DNA from: Pseudomonas fluorescens
GTDB lineage: Bacteria > Pseudomonadota > Gammaproteobacteria > Pseudomonadales > Pseudomonadaceae
Direction of reading: 5' to 3'
Length of the DNA stretch: 64,000 nt
NCBI RefSeq assembly: GCF_001307275.1
Contig: NZ_CP012831.1
Location: 4,518,501-4,582,500 of the forward strand
Both the position numbers and the translations under genes were made by a program. Every line of letters begins with the position of its first letter. Within the stretch, counting starts at the first letter, position 1. The notes beneath the pieces are model-generated. The model ran no database searches. It saw only the letters and a program-made list of their open reading frames with translations, and had not been told where the DNA came from. This document shows, piece after piece, positions 52,569 through 59,894 of the stretch.

Positions 52569-53375
52569 GTGGTAAAAAACTATATGTATATGTTTGAGTG
52601 TGATTATGGCTCTCGGGTAAAAGAGCGTGATTTCATAAAGGATATTTTAAATACGTTTGAGCCCGATTATGCTACATCAGTGGGTGCTGTTGTAAATAAC
52701 AATCCTTATTGTTTGGAATTCTCTATTGTTGTAAATCTACAAGGCGATCCTGTTAGGTTTGAGGAGTGGCTTCGCAATAAATACCCGGAAAAACTAAAGC
52801 GCCATAACGTTTTCTTAAATGACGTGTTGTTTTTTAACGTGATCACGTTTATAGAAGAGACAATGGTTGATATGGCTCTTGTTAGTGAGCCAAGCTTTGT
52901 GTTTTTATGGCCGGAACGTGAACTTTTTGAAACCCTTAACCCTCAGTATAAGCAAATGAAGCGAAACGATTCGAAAGTTTTTATCAGTCACTCATCCAAG
53001 GATAAAGAGCTAATTGTTGGTCCTTTGAATGCTTATCTTCAAGCTGAAGGTATTGGTACGTGGCTCGACAGTTACGAAATTGACTACGGTGATAATATTT
53101 ATCTCAAGGTAAATGAAGGGATCGAAAATTCAAAGGTTGGTATATTTATATTGACAAATAATTTTTTCGATAGCGCTAGTGGTTGGCCTATAACTGAATT
53201 TTCAACTTTTTTTATGGATCTCATGAAAAATAATAAGAAGGTTTTGATGGTTAACGCGGGCGTGGATCAAGACAAAATTCACGCAATGATGAAAGCTTAT
53301 AAATACCTTAATTGGGACGACGGAGAGGGGTTGCCTGAACTGGCTAACGCGATCAGGAGAAAGCTTAAGTCGTAG
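52569..53375 (+). CDS. TIR domain-containing protein, probable anti-phage effector
   Basis: 268 residues from GTG 52569, with GGGAGG seven bases before. N-terminal part (1-135) is unrecognised; the C-terminal half (about 137-268) is a TIR domain: 'KVFISHSSKDKELI', 'EGIGTWLDSYEIDYGDNIYL', 'ENSKVGIFILTNNFF', and 'WPITEF' with the position of the catalytic Glu used by TIR NADases. The gene is markedly AT-rich. Stand-alone bacterial TIR proteins with a sensor domain often deplete NAD during phage infection; that role is inferred. Confidence 0.82.
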   Translation: MVKNYMYMFECDYGSRVKERDFIKDILNTFEPDYATSVGAVVNNNPYCLEFSIVVNLQGDPVRFEEWLRNKYPEKLKRHNVFLNDVLFFNVITFIEETMVDMALVSEPSFVFLWPERELFETLNPQYKQMKRNDSKVFISHSSKDKELIVGPLNAYLQAEGIGTWLDSYEIDYGDNIYLKVNEGIENSKVGIFILTNNFFDSASGWPITEFSTFFMDLMKNNKKVLMVNAGVDQDKIHAMMKAYKYLNWDDGEGLPELANAIRRKLKS

Positions 53376-53410
53376 GTCCGAAATATACCAAAGGTAAATT
53401 TAATAAAGTA

Positions 53411-53440
53411 ACCCGCTATCGCCAGCGCTATAGCGGGGTT
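53411..53440. terminator. Bidirectional terminator between TIR gene and toxin
   Basis: AACCCGCTAT-cgccagcgct-ATAGCGGGGTT forms a stem of 7-10 bp between the convergent TIR and GNAT toxin genes. Confidence 0.75.
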
Positions 53441-53456
53441 CAAATTGCGCTAGGAA

Positions 53457-53945
53457 TTAGCGGAGCGGCAACATTAATGTGACGGGTGAAAGCTCCGGGC
53501 ACGGTATAAAACCTGCGTATTTTGTATAAAAGTCCGACAAACGCTCATTAAGCGGGTGGACAATTATAGCGGTAGAGCCAATGGTATTTGACGCACTAAT
53601 CGCTCGTTCAATCGCATCTTGCAGCAAGTCAATGGCGAAACCTTGACCTTGTGCTTCCAGAGTTATTCCCATGCGCCCCAGCAGTGTCACGGGATGCACG
53701 CTGGGGGAATTACGTTGACGGCTTTTCGGAACGACGTTCTCGCGTGCGATTGATCCGCTCGACAGGGTGTAATAGCCCATGACGACCGGCGTATCCTTGC
53801 GGCAGATGACGTATACAACGGCCTGCTTTGCCGCTTGAGCTTTGCGCGCTTGTCTTTGAAGGTAATCGTTGATCGATGTCACGCCAGAATCGAATTCATC
53901 CAAGATGTGCTCATCGTTCAGCTTTTCCGGAGCCCTTAGCTCCAC
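53457..53945 (-). CDS. GNAT-type acetyltransferase toxin (TacT/AtaT-like)
   Basis: 162 residues from GTG 53945 (AAGG seven bases upstream), a length that matches TacT; an alternative GTG at 53978 adds 11 residues. GNAT features: 'VVYVICRKDTPVVMGYYTLS', 'LLGRMGITLEAQGQGFAIDLL' (acetyl-CoA loop Q-x-Q-G-x-A) and 'VHPLNERLSDFYTKYAGF'. Such toxins acetylate the amino acid on charged tRNA and stop translation. Pairs with the DUF1778 antitoxin upstream, overlapping it by ten bases. Confidence 0.88.
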   Translation of the reverse strand: MELRAPEKLNDEHILDEFDSGVTSINDYLQRQARKAQAAKQAVVYVICRKDTPVVMGYYTLSSGSIARENVVPKSRQRNSPSVHPVTLLGRMGITLEAQGQGFAIDLLQDAIERAISASNTIGSTAIIVHPLNERLSDFYTKYAGFIPCPELSPVTLMLPLR

Positions 53946-54229
53946 CGTTTGGGCCTTTCGAGAAGTTGATGTAGGCACTCGTTACCTCGAATCGGGTTGG
54001 CTTCCATTGCCTGTTCAAATGCGTCAAATGCAACGTCGTCGAGAAGGAACAGACGCTTATCCAGGATGACTTCCTCTGCTTTCTGACAAGCAGCTTCCAA
54101 GATAAAGCTGGTTCGATCACGACCAGACATAGCAGCTGCCAGATCGATCAGGTTTCGTTTTTTTTCGTCCGCTCTCATGTTGATGGGAACGGGTTTTGAC
54201 CTTTCAACACTTTCAATTGTTACAGTCAT
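53936..54229 (-). CDS. DUF1778 antitoxin (TacA-like)
   Basis: 97 residues. 'PINMRADEKKRNLIDLAAAM', 'SGRDRTSFILEAACQKAEEV' is the ribbon-helix-helix plus helix arrangement of DUF1778 antitoxins; the C-terminal 35 residues ('FLLDDVAFDAFEQAMEANPI') wrap the toxin. It precedes and overlaps the toxin gene. Autoregulation at the region near 54380-54425 is likely; that region has TACTGTATATA, a LexA half-site-like sequence, and the palindrome GTAGCTTGTAGCTAC. Confidence 0.88.
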   Translation of the reverse strand: MTVTIESVERSKPVPINMRADEKKRNLIDLAAAMSGRDRTSFILEAACQKAEEVILDKRLFLLDDVAFDAFEQAMEANPIRGNECLHQLLERPKRWS

Positions 54230-54454
54230 GTTTCACCTATGGGCTGGTTGGCAGAAGTGCATAGCTCTCCTTATGAGCAGGGAGGTATTGATAAATTTGT
54301 AATTTTCATTGCGGATTCCTTCCGGGTGTGAGGTGAATCGTTTAGGTTCGGGCCATGAGGGTTGCCTTGAGAGGATTCTACGCGCCTGTATAGCTACTGT
54401 ATATATGCGTGTAGCTTGTAGCTACATGGGGCGAGCCCTGAATGGATCAGGATG
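54230..54454. other. Antitoxin promoter region
   Basis: The 225 bases upstream of the DUF1778 gene show no gene. The palindrome GTAGCTTGTAGCTAC (54411-54425) and TACTGTATATA (54395-54405) are the visible regulatory-like elements. Confidence 0.45.
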
Positions 54455-54708
54455 TGCCCAAGCCGCTCCGCGGCCAGCGTAACAACGACATCTGCGGCAC
54501 CGAAAGCATCCGCAGGGTTGGCTGCATTTTCAAAGCTACCCTATCATTTTTCAGCCGCTCGCTGCCGCTCACCCTCTGATTACATCCGTTCGGGTGAGCG
54601 ACGAAAGTGGTGCAGTCCATAGCGATCTGGGAGTCGGTTTTGTTACCAATAGAGCGTGCCGAAGCCATTGGACCGAGCTAGGCGATGGACGTATTGCGTT
54701 CACCAAGC
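54455..54708 (-). pseudogene. Remnant of a DNA cytosine methyltransferase 3' end
   Basis: This stretch aligns with 58860-59142, the 3' part of the intact methyltransferase at 58838, keeping blocks such as TCCGTTCGGGTGAGCGACGA and CATAGCGATCTGGGA. Minus-strand translation retains 'SQIAMDCTTFVAHPNG' but then shifts frame relative to the intact gene. Only the last third is present, with indels. It lies at the left edge of the 55069-58567 cassette. Confidence 0.85.
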
Positions 54709-55068
54709 GTTATGGACAGAAACAAAAAAGACGCTGTAGTCGCCTTTATCGTGTTCGGTGAAGCAGATCCAGACACCACTTGCGAACCGCCTTGCGCGGT
54801 TACGGCTTTCGTCGGTGGGAAGCGCTAAGCTCATTACTCAGAAGCAATCAATTTCGATCAGGTGCAACACGTTGAAATTGGCTATAAGCAGACGTTGAAG
54901 GGCGATCACGTTCGACTTATAGCTAACTGCTACTGACTACGAGAAACACCACTGCTAAAAACCCATGCGGCAGCCCTTCTGACGGAGAATGGGGTTTGTT
55001 GGGGCGTGGGGAATGCCTGCATGATTGTGCTCAGGTAGCCGAGCTGCCAGCGTAAGAAGGGAGATCAT
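54709..55068. other. Gap upstream of the HEPN-motif gene
   Basis: 360 bases without a confident gene. A 38-codon frame from 54712 has no ribosome site. The palindrome-rich stretch at 54780-54815 (GCGAACCGCCTTGCGCGGTT) is the only structure noticed. The promoter of the three-gene unit should lie here. Confidence 0.45.
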
Positions 55069-56787
55069 ATGCTTCAGATTGCCACCGGAAAGCTTTTCAG
55101 CCGCCCCGTAGGTTGGGAGAACTTGCTACGCGGAATTCTCTATACCAATGCCACCTTTGGTAGTGGAGATGTAATTGAAACGGCTGGAGGGAGATTATTA
55201 CCGTCTACTAGCTACTCGATTCATCCGCGTGTTCTCGTCTATGAGCTGCTGGAGCGGATGGAGGCCGAAGAGAATGGACCAGGTGTGCTCATATCCTCGT
55301 GTGTTGAACCGTACCTGAACGATTTTGCCGTTGTGGCTTCATTTGCTTTGAATTGCGTATGTACGCCGGACATCGATCTGGCCCGACGTTTGACGACTGG
55401 CAAAAAAGGCTTGGCCACACGTGCAGCTCCGCAAGAGTTCGTTCGTCGTTTCTTCGATGCCGAACTCTGGTGCAAGCCCCAGGAAGTCACATTCCTGCAG
55501 GAGTTCATCACTCAACTGATTGGTTTGCCTCGCAACACATTTCTTTGCGTCATGCGAGCGATCCGGACCTACATAAACGGTATGCACCGTATCGCCGATG
55601 ATTTGGAACTTTCGTACACGCTGCTAGTCGCGTCAGTTGAGTCGCTAGCCCAAGACTTCGATGGGCATGAAAGTGACTGGGAGTCCTATGAGGAGCGTAA
55701 GCGCCTTGCAGTTGATGAGGCATTGTCTGGTGCTGAGGAAGAGCTCGCGCAGCGGGTCAGAGAGGCGCTGTTAAGAGTAGAGCATACGGCTTTAGCGCGG
55801 CGGTTTCGTGAATTCGCTATATCTCATACGTCGCCCAGTTATTTCCGCGAACCTGCACTAGTCACGAATCAGTCTCTCGCGCGCTCGGACCTTAAGGAGG
55901 TCTTGGCAATGGCCTATCAGTCACGATCCAAGTATGTGCACCAGCTCAAGCGGCTCCCGGATGTGGTAGTCCTTGGTCATGGTTTTGGTGAAACGGCGTT
56001 ACATGAACGTATGCCCTATTTGACCCTTCAAGGACTATCTCGCTTGATGCGCAATGTGATCATTGAATTCGTGATGGGCCAACCCTCATTGAAGCATGAG
56101 GAATATGACTACGTTTTGGAGCGTAGCGGGGTAATCCAGATGCAGATGGCGCCTCAGTACTGGGTCGGGAATGCTGAAGGAGATTTGATCGGCGCCGGTC
56201 GACGTAAGCTTGAGGGTTTTTTAGAGCAGTATGGTCCCTGCATTTTGAAAGAAGAAGGAGCAGCCCTAACAGACCTGCGGCCGGTTCTGAGCGCTGTGGC
56301 AGAGCTCCTGCCAGACTCAAAAAAGGCTCTTCGCCTGCCATACCTGGCTCTATATGTCCTTTTCAACGGTGTTGTTTCCGAAGAACAAAGGGAGCCTATA
56401 TCTGAACCGATTAACAGGCTTATTCAGCAAGAGCTCTTCCAGCCTTCGGCGGAAGCACTTATCGTATGCACCATCTTAGGCAAGATAATCAACTGGCCTT
56501 TGGATATTCACCATCAGGAGCTGGAGAACTATTTCAAGCGACGTAAGAGTCCAAGTGGGCTACGCTTTCCACGATTATTTGAGGCTGCTATGTCACTAGC
56601 TCTGGCTGAGCGCTACCGTCTATTGGGTGATTTGAATAAATGTCGGGAGATGGTTGCGGTCGCAGTGGAAAGTCACCCAGGGCATCAACAGCTGGTGCAG
56701 TTGGAAGTAGACGTCACCCTAGATACCCCTATCCATGGGTCAAATATTTTATTGCCTCGCTCAATTTCAGGTGATGAGGCTGACTGA
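55069..56787 (+). CDS. Large protein with HEPN-type R-x4-H motif, candidate defence effector
   Basis: 572 residues, soluble. GAAGGGAG lies seven bases before the ATG. The middle (about 170-300) has the ApeA-like HEPN pattern: helix 'LSYTLLVASVESLAQDFDG', long acidic linker, and 'MAYQSRSKYVHQLK' with Arg286-x4-His291, the catalytic signature of HEPN RNases. The N-terminal 170 and C-terminal 270 residues are not recognised and could be sensors. First gene of a unit with a DUF5677-like gene 49 bases downstream. RNase activity is inferred from the motif. Confidence 0.72.
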   Translation: MLQIATGKLFSRPVGWENLLRGILYTNATFGSGDVIETAGGRLLPSTSYSIHPRVLVYELLERMEAEENGPGVLISSCVEPYLNDFAVVASFALNCVCTPDIDLARRLTTGKKGLATRAAPQEFVRRFFDAELWCKPQEVTFLQEFITQLIGLPRNTFLCVMRAIRTYINGMHRIADDLELSYTLLVASVESLAQDFDGHESDWESYEERKRLAVDEALSGAEEELAQRVREALLRVEHTALARRFREFAISHTSPSYFREPALVTNQSLARSDLKEVLAMAYQSRSKYVHQLKRLPDVVVLGHGFGETALHERMPYLTLQGLSRLMRNVIIEFVMGQPSLKHEEYDYVLERSGVIQMQMAPQYWVGNAEGDLIGAGRRKLEGFLEQYGPCILKEEGAALTDLRPVLSAVAELLPDSKKALRLPYLALYVLFNGVVSEEQREPISEPINRLIQQELFQPSAEALIVCTILGKIINWPLDIHHQELENYFKRRKSPSGLRFPRLFEAAMSLALAERYRLLGDLNKCREMVAVAVESHPGHQQLVQLEVDVTLDTPIHGSNILLPRSISGDEAD

Positions 56788-56836
56788 GCCCAAGCTTTAA
56801 AAGTTTGATCCGTTTTGCTAAGACATCCACGAAGAT

Positions 56837-57697
56837 ATGTCGATGAGCGAAAGAAACGATCCCCTTGAAGAGTTGCGCGCAGTTATTCAGGAGCAATTGA
56901 CGCTCTTGAACCTGATGCTCTTCGTAATGTCGGAGGGGCCAGTTCTCCGCGAAGGACAATGGCTGGCTTGCTGTCTGGAGCCAGACCAAAGGCGCGCGGC
57001 TGCTGCAGTTGCCATGGGCGCTGGACAATCCCTTAATACCATCCTGAAAAACTCAACTGAGCGTGGCCTTGCAGTCCGCGATCTCTATCCAATTGCCAGA
57101 TGTGTGGTTGAGGGATTCATCAATGCTGCTTTTTTCACGACGCAGCCTGTTCAGGTCTCTAAACGCGCTTTAAAACATCTTCATTATGCCGCTTGGAAGC
57201 ATAACAATCGCGTGATTGGCAACGGGGAGTTCATGATGACTTTGGGTGATGGTCCAGCTCCTAAAGCGACGGCAGCGAGGCTTTTCCCCGAGTTCGCCGG
57301 CCCTGGGCAAGACTCGTGGTGTTCGCTCGACACACCGTCCAAAATTAACCGTATAGGCAAAGTCGTGCGGGCGTCTGGAGGCGCCTTTTTGGGGGCGTAT
57401 GCAGGCATCTACGCCGTGTCCTCGGAAATCATACATGGCTCAGTGTATGGCATGAGTTACTTTATGAGCGCACACAGAGGTCAGGAGCAGACTCTCGAGG
57501 CATTCCAGAGAGGAACCGAAGAGCAAATGGCCGACATCTTGTCAGCAGTTGGGCATGCCGCCAGCGGTTTTATTGCTGCCTATGCAAATGTCCATCAATT
57601 CGGCCCACTGGTTCTTAAGGAGCATGAGTTATTCAAGCGGTTGTTCAAGGCTGCAACTGGAGACGAATGGGTAGGTGGGGAACCACCAGACGCATAG
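56837..57697 (+). CDS. DUF5677-like protein, partner of the HEPN-motif protein
   Basis: 286 residues, helical, no signal. 'YPIARCVVEGFINAAFF' (Arg88, Glu92) and 'YAVSSEIIHGSVYG' (His200) match the R-x3-E and S-x4-H positions of the DUF5677 family, itself thought to be distantly HEPN-like. It starts 49 bases after the HEPN-motif gene in the same direction and is probably co-transcribed. Function unknown; an accessory or inhibitor of the first protein is possible. Confidence 0.72.
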   Translation: MSMSERNDPLEELRAVIQEQLTLLNLMLFVMSEGPVLREGQWLACCLEPDQRRAAAAVAMGAGQSLNTILKNSTERGLAVRDLYPIARCVVEGFINAAFFTTQPVQVSKRALKHLHYAAWKHNNRVIGNGEFMMTLGDGPAPKATAARLFPEFAGPGQDSWCSLDTPSKINRIGKVVRASGGAFLGAYAGIYAVSSEIIHGSVYGMSYFMSAHRGQEQTLEAFQRGTEEQMADILSAVGHAASGFIAAYANVHQFGPLVLKEHELFKRLFKAATGDEWVGGEPPDA

Positions 57698-57739
57698 TTT
57701 ACAACTGAGTCGCTCCCGCCTTTTTGGGCTCTTTTGAAC

Positions 57740-57946
57740 GTCTGCTATTGGCCGATTCTGTTGAAAAAGTCGGTCAAGATCTTCACGGTAGAAAAGTATG
57801 TGTTTGAGATTGGCATTTTTACGTTGAACAAAGGATTCCGGGCCCAGATTCGTGTAGCTGCGCGCAAAAAAGGCGCTTTCAGCAGTCAGTGTACGGACGG
57901 TTTTGGAAGGACCGACTGTTTTCGACAGAGTCGGCCAGAAGCAGTC
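57740..57946. mobile_element. MITE-like element with 35-bp terminal inverted repeats
   Basis: Left end 'TCTGCTATTGGCCGATTCTG' plus TTGAAAAAGTCGGTC pairs with the right end GACCGACTGTTTTC then 'GACAGAGTCGGCCAGAAGCA', about 30 of 35 positions matching with one indel. The 207-bp element has no gene and splits the second and third cargo genes. Similar short inverted-repeat elements are scattered in Pseudomonas; the parent IS is not identified. Confidence 0.65.
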
Positions 57947-58000
57947 ACTGAGTGCTTATCAATCCGGGGGCGGTTCACCAGCCAATTCAGGAGCAGAACT

Positions 58001-58567
58001 ATGTATCGCTATCTTCTTTTATGGTCCGAGGTCAGCTACGACCTCGGACTCATTGGATTGGCTGAGCTCAAAGAGCGCGCGGAAGTAGCGGAATGGCTTC
58101 TCGACCCGGGCCACAGTATACGCGACCCGAGATTGGGGCGTGACGAGGAGCCTGAGACTCAAGAATCAAGTGAATGCGAGCGACCTGATACTGCCCCTCT
58201 CGTCGAGGGCGCAAAGAAAGATGATCCTGCAGATCGGTGGTTTCATCTCGTCGTGCTAAGCAAATGGGTTTTTACGGTTGGCGACGCAGACTGTTATCCC
58301 TCTGTGCCTCACGGTCACTTTCAAAAAAAAACTAATTCATGGCCCAAGCTCAACCCCTACACCGGACGAGTATTCTCAGCTCCTCATTCAGAGGACAAAG
58401 CACGCCGGCTGACCAGAAGAGAAATGCAGGTACTGTGGAACGATGAAGAGTTTCTTAACCATTGCCACAAGCAGATCGACTGGTATACCGAGTTTGCCCC
58501 TCAGTACCAATTCGTCACCGCCAAGTACGGAAGGCACCAACTCCCACGCTGGAGGCCAGTCCGGTAA
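58001..58567 (+). CDS. Hypothetical protein with PHGHF motif, third cargo gene
   Basis: 188 residues from ATG 58001 (TCAGGAGC upstream). Residues 1-70 are acidic; the second half, 'VFTVGDADCYPSVPHGHFQK', 'WPKLNPYTGRVF', 'RRLTRREMQVLWNDEEFLNH', is distinctive, with a His-x-His pair that could be an active site. I know no named family. It shares orientation with the two upstream genes but is separated by the MITE-like element, so membership in the same unit is uncertain. Confidence 0.65.
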   Translation: MYRYLLLWSEVSYDLGLIGLAELKERAEVAEWLLDPGHSIRDPRLGRDEEPETQESSECERPDTAPLVEGAKKDDPADRWFHLVVLSKWVFTVGDADCYPSVPHGHFQKKTNSWPKLNPYTGRVFSAPHSEDKARRLTRREMQVLWNDEEFLNHCHKQIDWYTEFAPQYQFVTAKYGRHQLPRWRPVR

Positions 58568-58591
58568 CAAATGGAGGAAGCCCAAAAAAAC

Positions 58592-58615
58592 AAAAGCCCG
58601 CGTAAGCGGGCTTTT
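58592..58615. terminator. Bidirectional terminator at the right edge of the cassette
   Basis: AAAAGCCCGC-gtaa-GCGGGCTTTT, perfect ten-base stem with A and T runs, between the convergent cargo gene and methyltransferase. The remaining gap to 58837 shows no supported gene. Confidence 0.92.
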
Positions 58616-58837
58616 GATTAAGAATTCGACCCTGATGGAACACAACTTACATCAGGGGAGCAGCAGCAGACACGGCGAAGGGGTTGTTGTGAACCGGCAA
58701 CACAGAATCTACGCGCACACGAAGCATACTGCATAGACATGCTTGCCGCAAATATAACGGCTGGACGCCACCATTGGCTGTCGCGTACTTGAGTAGTTGA
58801 CCGCGAACTACTGTTCCCATTCGAAAGGGGGTTGTGT

Positions 58838-59689
58838 CTACCTCTGCTGTATCAACCCCCGCCCAACCCACTCCGCCACCTGCGCAACAACGGCGTTTCC
58901 GGCACTGAAAGCCTCCGCAAGGTTGGCCGCATCCAGTCCGAGACAAAACCCATCATCTTCAGACGTTCGCTGCCGCTCAACCATCTGATCCCATCCGTTC
59001 GGGTGAGCGACGAAAGTGGTACAGCCCATAGCGATCTGGGATCCGGCTTTGTTTGCCAATAGAGTATTGGCAGCCCAGGCATCCGCGGGGCGTGGCCAGC
59101 GGATCGAGCGAGACGCTGGAGGTATTGCGTCCACTGGCGCGGCGTCAGCCAGGAACTCGAAGGGGGGCATGCGTCGATAACCTGCGACCAGGAATATTCG
59201 ACGACGTTGCTGGGGGACTCCGAAATATTGAGCATTAAGCACTCGCCAAAATCCCACATACCCGCAGTCCGCAAGGGCCCGGATGACTGTCTCAAAGTCT
59301 TGGCTATCGTTGACAGCGAGCAGGTTAACGACGTTCTCAAGGACCACCCAGCCTGGTTGTATCTCTTTGAGGATACGTATGACTTCCCAGAACAGGCCGC
59401 TGCGTTCGCCGCGCAGGCCTCGGGTGTCTTGATTGCTCTCCCGACATCCGGCGATGCTGATGTCCTGGCAGGGGAAGCCAGCGGTGAGGACATCGACGGG
59501 GGAGAGGTTATGGGCGCCGCACTGGCGCACGTCTTCGAACTGGCGTGCATGGGGAAATCGATCGGCAAGCACAGCCCGGTTGACGGGGTTGAGTTCAACT
59601 TGCCAGGCGCTGCGGTATCCCGCGTTTTCAAATCCGACATCAAAGCCTCCTATGCCTGCGAACAGGCTGCCAATGGTGGGTTGCTGCAT
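58838..59689 (-). CDS. DNA cytosine-5 methyltransferase (orphan, phage-borne)
   Basis: 283 residues with all core motifs: I 'SLFAGIGGFDVGF' (SAM), IV 'GFPCQDIS' with the nucleophilic Cys, VI 'VLENV', VIII 'QQRRRIFLVAG', and X 'AFSAGNAVVAQVAEWVG'. The target-recognition region between VIII and X is short. No restriction partner nearby, so it probably protects phage DNA or marks it. Its start overlaps the Com-like gene by 40 bases. A decayed copy of its 3' end lies at 54455. Confidence 0.93.
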   Translation of the reverse strand: MQQPTIGSLFAGIGGFDVGFENAGYRSAWQVELNPVNRAVLADRFPHARQFEDVRQCGAHNLSPVDVLTAGFPCQDISIAGCRESNQDTRGLRGERSGLFWEVIRILKEIQPGWVVLENVVNLLAVNDSQDFETVIRALADCGYVGFWRVLNAQYFGVPQQRRRIFLVAGYRRMPPFEFLADAAPVDAIPPASRSIRWPRPADAWAANTLLANKAGSQIAMGCTTFVAHPNGWDQMVERQRTSEDDGFCLGLDAANLAEAFSAGNAVVAQVAEWVGRGLIQQR

Positions 59690-59850
59690 TCATGAACTCG
59701 TTGTTCTGGATGCTCGCGGCACGCTTGGGGGAGGCTCTGGGCCTTCAGATGGTTGAGTGTCCGACAGCGCGGGCACTTGATCTGTAATTCCTGGAAGCCG
59801 CTGGCAGCGGCGAGTTTGCGGCAGCAATGGCCGCAACGTATGTCTTGCAT
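59650..59850 (-). CDS. Com-like zinc finger regulator
   Basis: 66 residues from ATG 59850. 'IRCGHCCRKLAAASGFQELQ', 'IKCPRCRTLN' give the paired C-x2-C zinc site of phage Mu Com, a small protein that binds mom mRNA and activates its translation. Here the gene overlaps the start of a DNA methyltransferase by 40 bases, the same com-before-modification arrangement as Mu com-mom. The functional parallel is inferred. Confidence 0.85.
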   Translation of the reverse strand: MQDIRCGHCCRKLAAASGFQELQIKCPRCRTLNHLKAQSLPQACREHPEQRVHECSNPPLAACSQA

Positions 59851-59894
59851 GAGGTCGTCCTTGAGCATTGTCTTTAACGTCTTCGTAATACGGG

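Noticed and set aside
54712..54828. A 38-codon frame beside the methyltransferase remnant
   Set aside because: No ribosome site and no similarity; too short to support.
58647..58820. A short minus-strand frame between the cassette and the methyltransferase
   Set aside because: It could be a small phage gene, but no start has a clear ribosome site and no family is recognised.
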